Part shown: positions 9,210-16,927 of the stretch, in pieces | Numbering within the stretch: the first letter of the stretch is position 1 | Layout: every line of letters starts with the position of its first letter | Assembly: GCF_050750585.1 (NCBI RefSeq) | Contig: NZ_JBOJLM010000007.1 | Coordinates: forward strand, 62,001-126,000 | Direction: 5' to 3' | DNA length: 64,000 bases | From: Salinimicrobium sp050750585 | GTDB taxonomy: Bacteria > Bacteroidota > Bacteroidia > Flavobacteriales > Flavobacteriaceae | Made by a program: the position numbers and the translations under genes | The notes under the pieces: generated by a model | Databases searched by the model: none | The model's input: the letters and a program-made list of their open reading frames with translations, nothing else | Told to the model about the DNA's origin: nothing

Positions 9210-10589
9210 TTAAAAGTAAATATTTAGGCCTAAACCAAAATTGAAGTAGTGATCATCTCTTTTTCCATGGACAAAATTATCCAGCTTATCATTTGTAATA
9301 AGATTATGTTCAGCAAAAATTTGTGCACCCAACCTGGAATTAAATAAGTATCGCAATCCGCCCCCATATTGAAATTTAAAAAAGTTGGATTCAAGGTTCT
9401 CCTCATCAGTGGCTAGATCCGGATTCCCCAGCTCCATAAGAAATCCGGGGCCTCCGTATACAAAAGGAGCAAAATCATCTTTTGGCAAAAAGTTAAATCT
9501 CGCATTAATATCTACTCCCGCAAACTCTCCTTTAAATTGCCTGCCATTATCGAGGCTGATGTAATTTAAATTTCCACCTATACTTAGGTTCGGAAAAAGC
9601 CTTTTTTGATACCCAATCCGTGCAAAATAACCAGGTTCTTTATTTGAATAGTCGCCATCCATTAAAGATAAACCACCTGAAAAACTTAAGTTATTCTCTG
9701 GCACATCTTCAATAAGTAACCTGTCATACAAGCCCATGTCTTCCTCTGCCTTTTTTTCGGCCACGTAATTATCTACCAGTTGCTGGTTTACCTCCCTACC
9801 TCCCTGGGCAGCCCACAAGCGATCTTTAACCCCTTCAAGAATAAGATCTCTTACAGCTTTTTCTATTGCGTCCTGTACTGCTAATTGTACTGGCTCGTTC
9901 TGAGTTATTCCTGTTTCTGCTTCAAGCAATCTCTGGAACTTCACAAATCTAAAGAAACTACCATCCAGGCCTTGAGAAAGTATGGTCTTTGAAACATATA
10001 CAGTTTTGAGGATTTCTCCTGTATTTGTTGAAACAGCTCTTAAGTAAACTGTAATTCTATCCTGCCTGTATTTAGCTGAACCTCCCAGACCAAAATATCT
10101 TGCTCCTATTCCACCGGTAAGAATGTTTGTATCATAGGAAATGATACCTCCTTCAAGAATAAGACCTGCATAAAGTAAAGCTGGTAAAGGTGGTTCATTA
10201 GGATTCAGGTTTTTAATATATTCCTGCTTGGTATTTCTTATAATATTTCTTTCGGTAGAAAGGTTACTTAAATTCTCTCTCTCAATAGGAATAAACCATC
10301 CGGAATCTTCCAGAGCTTTGATTAAAATAGTAGTCGCGCCCTGGGTTACGGCTGTACTAAAAGTAGAGCCATTTTCTACGGCTTTGTATTGCCCCGTTTG
10401 GTCACTAAAGTTATAAACAGCTACTTCAACAGGATCATTAGCCGGAGGCAGGCTGGTTAAAAGATGTGAATTTGTAGATTTCTCCCCCGGTCGGGCCGGG
10501 TCATTATTAAATGGTTGATTGAAGTATGCCCCGCAAGAGCTTAGAGTGCTAATTGCAAGAAATAGCACTACCTGGTAGGTCTTGTTCAT
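9210..10589 (-). CDS. csgG: CsgG curli secretion pore lipoprotein with C-terminal beta-barrel-like extension
   Basis: The outer-membrane pore that exports curlin subunits. A lipobox (LSSCGAYF) precedes the CsgG domain (about residues 45-290), with VAVYNFSDQTGQYK, ILEGGIISYDTN and RQDRITVYLRAV as in the family. At 459 residues it is much longer than the usual roughly 260-280. Residues about 300-459 have alternating hydrophobic/aromatic strands (FGLGLNIYF at the C-terminus), typical of a small OmpX/OmpA-like outer-membrane barrel. It lies 5 bp after csgF in the operon. Confidence 0.9.
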   Translation of the reverse strand: MNKTYQVVLFLAISTLSSCGAYFNQPFNNDPARPGEKSTNSHLLTSLPPANDPVEVAVYNFSDQTGQYKAVENGSTFSTAVTQGATTILIKALEDSGWFIPIERENLSNLSTERNIIRNTKQEYIKNLNPNEPPLPALLYAGLILEGGIISYDTNILTGGIGARYFGLGGSAKYRQDRITVYLRAVSTNTGEILKTVYVSKTILSQGLDGSFFRFVKFQRLLEAETGITQNEPVQLAVQDAIEKAVRDLILEGVKDRLWAAQGGREVNQQLVDNYVAEKKAEEDMGLYDRLLIEDVPENNLSFSGGLSLMDGDYSNKEPGYFARIGYQKRLFPNLSIGGNLNYISLDNGRQFKGEFAGVDINARFNFLPKDDFAPFVYGGPGFLMELGNPDLATDEENLESNFFKFQYGGGLRYLFNSRLGAQIFAEHNLITNDKLDNFVHGKRDDHYFNFGLGLNIYF

Positions 10590-10594
10590 AAAGC

Positions 10595-11005
10595 TTAATT
10601 ATTTGGGATAACTATTTGTGATTCTTCCCCCGTCGAGGTGTCTAAAATATTTATTACCAACCCCTCCAGGGTTTCATATATTTCGATACTTAAAGATCCA
10701 TAAGTAAAGGTTCCCTCCTCATCAAACTGAAACCCGTCTAACTGTTCCCGTAAGAGGGATCGTGAAATTTGTGTTAGGATCTGTCGGTTTATATCTTTTC
10801 CTAACCTGTCGAGTTCAGATTCCTGTTGAGCCTGATTTCCGGGAGCTTTTAATTGATTTTGCGCGGTAGCAGATGCCAGCATCCAACTATAGTTAAGATA
10901 ATTACCCCCAAACGCAGGATTGGTAGGTTGATAAGTGAGTTGTTGACATTGAACGTTTAAGCCGAAAAAAAATAAACAGCTGAGTAAAAGTAATTTTTTC
11001 ATCAA
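10595..11005 (-). CDS. csgF: CsgF-like curli nucleation/assembly protein
   Basis: A 136-residue protein with a signal peptide (FFGLNVQCQQ) followed by the CsgF hallmark LTYQPTNPAFGGNYLNYSWMLASA. In the known system, the CsgF N-terminus plugs into CsgG and couples secretion to surface nucleation. It lies 2 bp downstream of csgE and 5 bp upstream of csgG. Confidence 0.88.
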   Translation of the reverse strand: MMKKLLLLSCLFFFGLNVQCQQLTYQPTNPAFGGNYLNYSWMLASATAQNQLKAPGNQAQQESELDRLGKDINRQILTQISRSLLREQLDGFQFDEEGTFTYGSLSIEIYETLEGLVINILDTSTGEESQIVIPNN

Positions 11006-11007
11006 AT

Positions 11008-11793
11008 TTAATAGTGTTTAAAATTATTGGCCTGCTGTTCCAGTCTCTGTATTTGAGCTAATACACGAGCCAGTGTTACGTTGGCCATTTGCTTGAGGTA
11101 TTCTTTTTTAGGTTGGGCGAAGAACCGCATCACAAGTTGATCTCCCACATTCACAGAAATACGCGTCATTCTACCCCTTCCCGGCACTTCTTCAATTTCA
11201 ATATTCTGGGGACTCACAATTTCCCGGTTATAGTATTCTGAATAAAAATAACGGTAAAAGTCGCGTCCTGCCTTAGTAATTGTATTTTCTATCACAAGGC
11301 CGTTAATAATTACTCCGTCCTGTGGTTTGGCCTGATCTTTTGGAAGCGCTATTACCTGCTTTTCCTGTTCCTTTATCTCCTGAATAGATTCTTCTGTTAT
11401 TTTAAACTCCAGCCTGTCTTTCCCAACTGGTTTATCATCCTGATCGTAAATCATAAGAAGAAGAATAATTCCCCCTTCATCACTCCTGTTGACTTGTGTT
11501 GAGGAAAGAATAACTTTTTGATTTGGCTCTAAATAGAAGCGGTTTCCCTGGTTGGATTTCGTAACGTTTCCAGCCCCATCCTTTTTGAAGAGCGTGAAAT
11601 CATACCTTAAATTATGTCCCGCAGGAGTCACATTCTCGGCAGTTGCACTAAAATTTAAAAATTCACCTCTGTCTTCTACTTTAATTTTAGCTACAATCTC
11701 TTTATTGTAAAACTGCGAAAAACAACTACCGGAAAGAAGAAGCGCCACAGACACTATAAACATCTTTACAATATTTGTTTTCCTAATTCTCAT
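11008..11793 (-). CDS. csgE: CsgE curli export adaptor with N-terminal CsgH-like domain
   Basis: At 261 residues it is about twice a normal CsgE (about 130). After a signal peptide (LLLSGSCFSQ), residues about 28-130 form an Ig-like region (VEDRGEFLNFSATAENVTP, then LRYDFTLFKKDGAGN) resembling CsgH, an amyloid chaperone. Residues about 155-261 match CsgE, the periplasmic cap of CsgG: IINGLVIENTITKAGRDFYR and the YNREIV/VNVGDQLVMRFFAQP segments. The CsgH-like assignment is from pattern recognition. If correct, chaperone and export-adaptor functions are fused. Confidence 0.82.
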   Translation of the reverse strand: MRIRKTNIVKMFIVSVALLLSGSCFSQFYNKEIVAKIKVEDRGEFLNFSATAENVTPAGHNLRYDFTLFKKDGAGNVTKSNQGNRFYLEPNQKVILSSTQVNRSDEGGIILLLMIYDQDDKPVGKDRLEFKITEESIQEIKEQEKQVIALPKDQAKPQDGVIINGLVIENTITKAGRDFYRYFYSEYYNREIVSPQNIEIEEVPGRGRMTRISVNVGDQLVMRFFAQPKKEYLKQMANVTLARVLAQIQRLEQQANNFKHY

Positions 11794-11794
11794 A

Positions 11795-12313
11795 TTAATT
11801 ATAGCTTCTAATTATTAGTGAAGGCGTGGCATCGGTTTGTATGAACTTTAAGGATTGGGTAAGATCGTTAGCCCCATTTCTCTCAAAAACCTTGTCGTCA
11901 CCCCTTTGCTCAAGTTCAAGTGAGATATTTGTTCCTGCATCGTTCACATAATCCCTAATTTGATTATTATCACCTTCCTGAAGAAGCTTAGCTATAGCTG
12001 TATTAGCTATATAATCAAGTTTAGTATAATTATACCTGCCATTCTGAGTTAGTGTAATTTCACTTGAAGTTGTTTGAGTTCGAATCTCAGCTTGATTATA
12101 CTCCCCTATTTGTTTTAAAGCTACCGCATTTCCCTGTACCGTACTAAAATTAGGTTGAGTTATAGATATCCCGCCTATCAAACCATTTAAATTGGCCTCC
12201 AGTACCTTCTGATCGACTTCTTCTTCATTAATGTAAGTCTGCGCTAAAACTCCAGAGCTCATAGACAGCAGAAAGCAGGACAAAATCATTTTTATAAAAA
12301 CATGAACTCTCAT
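11795..12313 (-). CDS. csgB: CsgB-like minor curlin
   Basis: A 172-residue secreted protein (signal peptide ending GVLAQ) with imperfect curlin-type repeats such as ALKQIGEYNQAEIRTQ, TLTQNGRYNYTKL and KLLQEGDNNQIRDY. The low repeat number and position between csgA-like and csgE suggest the nucleator CsgB. A hairpin terminator separates it from the upstream major curlin gene, which should reduce its expression. Confidence 0.75.
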   Translation of the reverse strand: MRVHVFIKMILSCFLLSMSSGVLAQTYINEEEVDQKVLEANLNGLIGGISITQPNFSTVQGNAVALKQIGEYNQAEIRTQTTSSEITLTQNGRYNYTKLDYIANTAIAKLLQEGDNNQIRDYVNDAGTNISLELEQRGDDKVFERNGANDLTQSLKFIQTDATPSLIIRSYN

Positions 12314-12344
12314 AATAATAAATTTATCAAATTTTATGAAAAAA

Positions 12345-12377
12345 GTAAACAGAAGGAATGTTTTTCCTTCTGTTTAC
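12345..12377 (-). terminator. Hairpin terminator/attenuator between csgA-like and csgB-like genes
   Basis: Perfect 14-bp stem (GTAAACAGAAGGAA / TTCCTTCTGTTTAC, 5-nt loop), followed on the - strand by a T6 run. It sits just after the major curlin stop codon and would let only part of the transcription continue into csgB-csgG. Confidence 0.85.
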
Positions 12378-12393
12378 ATATAAAACACAATTA

Positions 12394-13803
12394 TTAGTTA
12401 CAGTTTCCTGTTGCACAAGGATCACTAACAGTGATAGGATCAACATAATCAGGGTTAGGAATATCCAATTGAGGTCCAAAAGAACAACCAAGGAAAGAAC
12501 CTCCACCTGGACCAGCCTGGAATATATTTGCAGAGTTACCATTACCATTTTGGTAAAGATCAGCATACTGACCGTCAGTTTGGTTGATTAACCCATGGTT
12601 CTCACTTCCTGTTTGTTGAGTGATAGCATAGTTATCATCTCCCCATTGGTAGGCAGCTAAATTGTTGCTATGACCATCCTGTTCCGAAGTTATATAGTTA
12701 TCATTACCCCATTGCTTCTGGTAAGCTTTATTCCCTTCTCCATCCTGGTCTATAATGGCTTCGTTGCCGTCACCATTTTGATATTGCTTAGCATAGTTAT
12801 CTGACTCTGCAGGAGGCCAAGGACCATTATTACTATCAAAATCTTGTGTGATGGAAGCTGTATTGTTATCTCCATCCTGCCATTGTTCAGCATAGTTAGA
12901 ATCATAATCAGGATACCATTCACCTCCTTCTTGTGAAATAGTAGCATTATTGCCTTCACCATCCTGGGATTGATAGGCGTCTGCATTATAAGAATCCAAT
13001 TGCTCAATGGTTGCTACGTTAACAGCACTGCCAGCACCTTCTGCAGTTTGAGTTTGGTAAGCATCGTTATATGCTCCTTCCTGGGTAGTATAGGCCTCAT
13101 TACTTCCACCATCACCATTTTGTTCAACTTTAGCCTCATTGGCATACCCATCTTGCTCTACATCAGCTAGATGACCATCTGCCGCAAATAACCTATTAGA
13201 AGTTTGAGTAATTTGTACTGCGTTTTCATCACCATCTTGATCAGAATCCGCTTCATTTTTGTCATGATCCTGGCTAATCATTGCACTGTTGTCATCACCA
13301 TTTTGTAATGCATAAGCAAAATTGTCAGAACTTAAAGAACCTACAGGTGGAAATTCTAGAAGAAAATCTCCTGCTCCCTGAGTGATATTAACCCTGTTCC
13401 CTTCAGAATTTCCAGAACCTGTGCCCTGCTCACTCATGGCATTGTTACGTAAACCACTTTGAATTAAGCTAGTCTCATTTTGCCGTCCTTGTTGAATTGC
13501 CTCTGCGACATTATCGTCGGCATAACTCTGACCAAACCAATATCCATTTGGTCCCGCCTGCTGGATAAAAGCTTCATTATTGTCGTATCCCAGATCATTA
13601 TACTGGGTAGCTCTAGCTGAGTTTCTTTCACCCACCTGTATAATTTGAAGTCTTTGATCTGTTCCCCACTGATCAGATTCCGCTACGTTAGCATTCACCG
13701 GTGAACCTGTTACCGGTGTAACTGCTGATGCCGCCGGCCCGGTTTGTGCAAATCCAATTGCCCCAATCATTAGCGCTGCTGCGCTTAACATAACTTTTTT
13801 CAT
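12394..13803 (-). CDS. csgA: Large CsgA-like major curlin with about twenty repeats
   Basis: A 469-residue secreted protein (signal peptide ending GFAQ). It has about twenty curlin-type repeats with the core N-x-A-x5-Q-x-G-x-x-N, for example NNATISQEGG, NTASITQDF and NEAIIDQDGEGN. It is several times longer than E. coli CsgA (about 150 residues) and rich in Asp, Asn, Gln and Gly. It is expected to be exported through CsgG and to polymerise into amyloid fibres on the cell surface. It is the first gene of the curli operon. Confidence 0.9.
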   Translation of the reverse strand: MKKVMLSAAALMIGAIGFAQTGPAASAVTPVTGSPVNANVAESDQWGTDQRLQIIQVGERNSARATQYNDLGYDNNEAFIQQAGPNGYWFGQSYADDNVAEAIQQGRQNETSLIQSGLRNNAMSEQGTGSGNSEGNRVNITQGAGDFLLEFPPVGSLSSDNFAYALQNGDDNSAMISQDHDKNEADSDQDGDENAVQITQTSNRLFAADGHLADVEQDGYANEAKVEQNGDGGSNEAYTTQEGAYNDAYQTQTAEGAGSAVNVATIEQLDSYNADAYQSQDGEGNNATISQEGGEWYPDYDSNYAEQWQDGDNNTASITQDFDSNNGPWPPAESDNYAKQYQNGDGNEAIIDQDGEGNKAYQKQWGNDNYITSEQDGHSNNLAAYQWGDDNYAITQQTGSENHGLINQTDGQYADLYQNGNGNSANIFQAGPGGGSFLGCSFGPQLDIPNPDYVDPITVSDPCATGNCN

Positions 13804-14430
13804 AATAAAAATAATTTAAGGTTAAAAATTTAGTTTACACATCCTTGTTTGGGGCAAAGACATTTTCGGCACCATCAATACAGCATCTAATAATAAAAGG
13901 GGGAAATGATTGGAACTCAAAAATTGAATTCCCCTGAAAGAAGTAGTAGGGTAAATTTTTTTAATCTTTATCTCTTTCACTATGCTAATTTACTTAAAAT
14001 GAATTCCCTGCCAACAGTCAGATCGACGAATCGATGAACTACAATACCTACTTCTAGGTAGTTTCAATTCAAAACAACCATTCTCCCAAGAATATCTTAA
14101 AAAGTTAAACTTATGTTAAAGAGGAAAGCGTAATTTGTTATGAGGAAAAAACTTACAAATATATAAGGTTATTAATATCTTATTCCACAAAAAGAGGCTG
14201 ATTTCCACACTTTTATTGAAAAAATCCTCAGTTATCATCATACCAAAGTGAAATTTATTATTCCTCACACAGGAGAAGCAGCAAGTCAATTTTATAAATT
14301 TTAAGAAGTTATATCAAAAAGAACTATTAAAAAGATAAACAGCTATTTATCAGCACAATATAACTTTTGAAGAAGAATCGACATCTCTACATTTGATCTG
14401 TTAATCTGTATAAGAGAGAACAACATAAAA
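13804..14430. other. Long non-coding region upstream of the curli operon
   Basis: About 630 bp of AT-rich sequence without a convincing gene on either strand. It must hold the curli promoter (reading left). I could not point to a clean TAnnTTTG box. The length fits multi-input control of a biofilm operon. Confidence 0.4.
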
Positions 14431-14460
14431 AAAGCCTGTAGAATTCATCTACAGGCTTTT
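14431..14460. terminator. Intrinsic terminator left of attL
   Basis: Stem AAGCCTGTAGA / TCTACAGGCTT flanked by an A7 run on the left and T4 on the right. Before phage insertion it would have followed the tRNA-Arg gene directly (- strand), so it is probably the original tRNA terminator. Confidence 0.75.
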
Positions 14461-14473
14461 ACAATATTTAAAA

Positions 14474-14492
14474 GTGACCCCGGAGGGATTCA
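14474..14492. repeat. attL core (19 bp)
   Basis: GTGACCCCGGAGGGATTCA is identical to the 3' end of the tRNA-Arg gene at 62758-62776. Sequence on either side diverges. Confidence 0.9.
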
Positions 14493-14525
14493 GCACAGCT
14501 AGTAAACACGGGGTTTAGCGGCGGC

Positions 14526-14534
14526 TTTGTGTCA
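14526..14534 (+). promoter_or_regulatory. Candidate integrase arm-type site TTTGTGTCA (left)
   Basis: TTTGTGTCA lies 34 bp inside attL. The same word occurs as an inverted pair 120-150 bp inside attR. This fits arm-type integrase sites, but a 9-bp word is weak evidence. Confidence 0.35.
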
Positions 14535-14855
14535 TTTTTGTGCCAAAAGCGCCTTCAATTCTTTTAAATCTCCTTCAATATTGGAGATGACGGTCTCCGG
14601 AGTTTTGGGTACCGAGTACACCGGTTTTTCTTCATGCGAGGGGTGAAGGCCCGAAGCATCATCCCTAAAGAGCCAGTTCAAATCGGCTTCAGGAAAAAAG
14701 TCAATTAGCTTCCAAATGAATTCTACCCTGGGCTTCCGGTTTCCATTGAGGTAGCTGGTCACCGAAGTAGGATTTTCTTCCATTTGCGCAGCCATCTCCT
14801 TAATCTTAAGGTTACGCTGCTTCATTAATACTCTTACTCTCTCCCCGAAATTCAT
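14532..14855 (-). CDS. XRE-family HTH repressor (CI-like)
   Basis: A 107-residue protein with an N-terminal HTH (VRVLMKQRNLKIKEMAAQM, then PTSVTSYLNGNRKPR) and a C-terminal helix (SNIEGDLKELKALLAQK) that may oligomerise. It lacks the LexA/CI peptidase domain, so induction by RecA self-cleavage is unlikely. It is divergent from the early operon, with a palindromic operator between. The proposed role is lysogeny repressor. Confidence 0.82.
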   Translation of the reverse strand: MNFGERVRVLMKQRNLKIKEMAAQMEENPTSVTSYLNGNRKPRVEFIWKLIDFFPEADLNWLFRDDASGLHPSHEEKPVYSVPKTPETVISNIEGDLKELKALLAQK

Positions 14856-14874
14856 TATTTAGAACAATTATAAA

Positions 14875-14911
14875 TTAATGCACTTTTGCATTAATTTCTT
14901 TTTTTAATGCA
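14875..14911. promoter_or_regulatory. Operator: TTAATGCA palindrome plus third half-site
   Basis: TTAATGCA-CTTT-TGCATTAA (14875-14894) is a perfect 8-bp inverted repeat. A third copy of TTAATGCA follows at 14904-14911. It sits between the repressor and the early genes and overlaps the region upstream of the early promoter, as expected for the repressor-binding region. Confidence 0.75.
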
Positions 14912-14921
14912 AATATGTATT

Positions 14922-14929
14922 TACATTTG
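14922..14929 (+). promoter_or_regulatory. Early rightward promoter -7 box TACATTTG
   Basis: Perfect TAnnTTTG 20 bp before the first early gene and just downstream of the operator half-sites, so repressor binding would block it. Confidence 0.7.
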
Positions 14930-14948
14930 AAAACACATTCAAACACGC

Positions 14949-15227
14949 ATGAACACAAAAGTAAATAAGTTAACGCAGCTATACAAAATGCAATCGCACA
15001 AAGCAGAGCGGATTGTGGAATTAATTGAAAACCACATCCCCAGGCTTTACACAGATGTGATCATAGAACGCTGCAAAAAGAATGGAATCATTGTCTCAGA
15101 CAATGTTGTGAAGGATGTAAAACTATTCCGAACAAAAAACGTCCAGGTCCTTAACGTGATTCTCGAATTCGCACGCGAGAATCGAAAAGCGCAAAGGAAG
15201 CTGGAGCAACTGGCAACAGGAAATTAA
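14949..15227 (+). CDS. Early phage protein, unknown (92 aa)
   Basis: First gene of the rightward early operon. Charged and mainly helical, with one central hydrophobic helix (QVLNVILEFARENRKAQRKL). Its position opposite the repressor suggests a Cro/CII-like regulator, but no HTH motif is clear, so this is only positional inference. Confidence 0.6.
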   Translation: MNTKVNKLTQLYKMQSHKAERIVELIENHIPRLYTDVIIERCKKNGIIVSDNVVKDVKLFRTKNVQVLNVILEFARENRKAQRKLEQLATGN

Positions 15228-15238
15228 ATCAAATCATT

Positions 15239-15823
15239 ATGACTTCAACAACCACATCAACAACCGCAGGCTTACGGGTGTACCCCGGCCTCCTCTGCAA
15301 CTCGATCGAATTTTTTAACGGGCCCCACGGGAAATTTAAAGTGATGAGTGCCGGCAAGGTGAAGGAGTTCAAGGATGCTCCTTATTCTCACCACCTTATT
15401 CTTGACGAGGCTATTCAAAAAGAGCCCGAAACTTTTAAGATTCTCAATGAATGGTACCCGCATTCTGAACTCAAGCGGCGAATCCAATTTGGCAGCTGCA
15501 GGTTTGGTGGCCTGGACTTCACTCCAGATGTGACCGATTTCCAATTACAAGAAGGAGAATACAGTGAATGTGAGGCGCGGGATTATTGTCCCGGTGCAGG
15601 GATCTTGTGCCATGCCCCCCGGTACAAGAATGAGGAGATCTCCTTTTTTGAAGTGAAGATCCTCAAATTACTGGCCACTCATGACACCAATGAATATATC
15701 GCTTACCAGCTTAACATGCCACTGGGATCCTTTCACCTGGCAAAGAAAAACCTGTATCAAAAATTAGGAATACAAACAAAACCGGAAGCGGCCCTCATAA
15801 GCCGTGATCTCAACCTCATTTAG
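15239..15823 (+). CDS. LuxR-type HTH protein with Cys cluster
   Basis: A 194-residue protein. The C-terminal about 60 residues match the LuxR/GerE helix-turn-helix: FEVKILKLLATHDTNEYIAY, then NLYQKLGIQTKPEAALI. Four cysteines around residues 88-130 (FGSCRFGG, YSECEARDYCPG, ILCHA) could bind metal. It has no receiver or autoinducer domain. As an early-operon DNA-binding protein it is a candidate activator of the late promoters described below. That link is inference. Confidence 0.7.
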   Translation: MTSTTTSTTAGLRVYPGLLCNSIEFFNGPHGKFKVMSAGKVKEFKDAPYSHHLILDEAIQKEPETFKILNEWYPHSELKRRIQFGSCRFGGLDFTPDVTDFQLQEGEYSECEARDYCPGAGILCHAPRYKNEEISFFEVKILKLLATHDTNEYIAYQLNMPLGSFHLAKKNLYQKLGIQTKPEAALISRDLNLI

Positions 15824-15859
15824 CCGCGGCTAAATACTACGTTCTTTCAATTACCATCA

Positions 15860-15885
15860 CCTTTTAATAGGTGTTGTTGCTAACC
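15860..15885 (+). repeat. Leader repeat, near-copy of 62729-62755
   Basis: CCTTTTAATAGGTGTTGTTG and the bases that follow match 62729-62755, next to attR, with about three differences. Its TTGTTGCT part also recurs in the leader at 16249. Confidence 0.45.
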
Positions 15886-15886
15886 T

Positions 15887-15917
15887 GGCCCGTTCCCCCT
15901 ACGGCGGGCCTTTTTTT
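15887..15917 (+). terminator. Intrinsic terminator after the LuxR-like gene
   Basis: GGCCCG/CGGGCC stem with the loop containing TCCCCCTACGG, followed by T7. It probably ends or attenuates the first early transcript before the gene at 15946. Confidence 0.8.
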
Positions 15918-15945
15918 AAAGAGTATTAATTCAAAATCAAATATT

Positions 15946-16236
15946 ATGACTTCAACAACTGTAAGAAAATCAACCCCTGTTTTCCCTGGAAAACCCATGG
16001 CCAAAGATGTACAGTTTCTACAGGATCTGGAGAAGATCCTTGAACCCGGCTTTGGTGCCAGGATCTATCCCGACTCTACCGGGAATGTGGTAGAAGCTAA
16101 AGTGAATACAGACCAGGCTCTTGACCAGGAGGTAATCAAAAAGCTAATCTCCCATACAGCCAAGTGGAACCTTCATATGGTACTGTCAAGATCTGGTGCC
16201 GGCCTAAAAGTTTTGTTCACCAAAGAAAATAATTAA
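15946..16236 (+). CDS. Small early phage protein (96 aa), unknown
   Basis: Start chosen at the ATG at 15946 (MTSTT), matching the ATTATGACTTCAACAAC initiation region of the gene at 15239. The segment LEPGFGARIYPDSTGN resembles LPPGFGCTILVYP of the small paralogous proteins at 21613 and 23870. No known function. Confidence 0.65.
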   Translation: MTSTTVRKSTPVFPGKPMAKDVQFLQDLEKILEPGFGARIYPDSTGNVVEAKVNTDQALDQEVIKKLISHTAKWNLHMVLSRSGAGLKVLFTKENN

Positions 16237-16248
16237 TCCCCCCGGCAA

Positions 16249-16284
16249 TTGTTGCTGAATCCCCGTCTCCCCCTACGGCGGGGA
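16249..16284 (+). repeat. Second copy of the TTGTTGCT...TCCCCCTACGGCGGGG leader hairpin
   Basis: TTGTTGCTGA, then CCCCGT and TCCCCCTACGGCGGGG, repeats the layout seen at 15872-15908. The CCCCGT/ACGGCGGGG arms can form a hairpin, but the T-run is missing, so it may be a regulatory leader rather than a terminator. Confidence 0.5.
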
Positions 16285-16302
16285 TTATAAAAAACTACAG
16301 AT

Positions 16303-16539
16303 ATGAATTTTTACAAATCAAACGTCAATCAAATTCCTAACGGCCCTGGTGGCAAGGATCTCAACTTCCTTTCAGGGGAAGAAGAAATCACCAAAGAAGA
16401 AGCTGAGAAGATCTTCAATGACTTCTTTAATAGTGACGCCGATAATTCAGCCAGGATGAAGGTAAAAGCCTGGAAGTATCTCGAGACAGGTGTTGACGTA
16501 ACTCTTGGAGATGTTTGCATCTCTACAAAAAAGAAATAG
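16303..16539 (+). CDS. Small early phage protein (78 aa), unknown
   Basis: Acidic middle section (SGEEEITKEEAEKIFNDFF) and Lys-rich C-terminus. No motif recognised. It lies between the leader hairpin at 16249 and a terminator at 16639. Confidence 0.55.
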   Translation: MNFYKSNVNQIPNGPGGKDLNFLSGEEEITKEEAEKIFNDFFNSDADNSARMKVKAWKYLETGVDVTLGDVCISTKKK

Positions 16540-16638
16540 TTCGAATGGTTTTGCTCCGGGTGCTTTTTGAGAAAGTAGATAAAGGGCAGGTTTGTAAGGT
16601 TAACTGTCCAAAAATGGGAAAACCACTGTAAGAAAAAG

Positions 16639-16672
16639 AAAAAACTCCGAACCCGGTCCACAGGAGTTTTTT
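16639..16672 (+). terminator. Intrinsic terminator
   Basis: AAAAAACTCC / GGAGTTTTTT stem in the 163-bp gap before 16703; T6 follows the stem. Confidence 0.7.
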
Positions 16673-16702
16673 ACCAACAAAGGAAATTATAAAGCCAAAT
16701 AT

Positions 16703-16927
16703 ATGTCAGTACAAATACGCTTACTGAAGTCCAAAATACACTTCCTGAATGCACAGATAGCGGGCTTTCATGATAGCGGCCTCTTTTCCCCCGAAGAGAT
16801 TGCCGCCATGCAAGCCCCTATTCTCCCCCAAATTCAGGATCTGCAGGAAGAAATAATACGATTACAACAAAATGAAGATGAGAATGCCGGTGCCGAAGCT
16901 TTAACCCCCGAAAAGCAAGAATTATAA
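16703..16927 (+). CDS. Small coiled-coil phage protein (74 aa)
   Basis: Two helical, heptad-like segments (VQIRLLKSKIHFLNAQI and IQDLQEEIIRLQQNEDE) predict a coiled coil. It ends directly against the primase-helicase start (stop at 16925-16927, ATG at 16928), so the two are translationally coupled. It may be a replication accessory factor. Confidence 0.6.
   Translation: MSVQIRLLKSKIHFLNAQIAGFHDSGLFSPEEIAAMQAPILPQIQDLQEEIIRLQQNEDENAGAEALTPEKQEL

Noticed and set aside
13804..14473. A hidden small gene or CRISPR array in the curli upstream region
   Set aside because: No frame of useful length and no regularly spaced repeats were seen.
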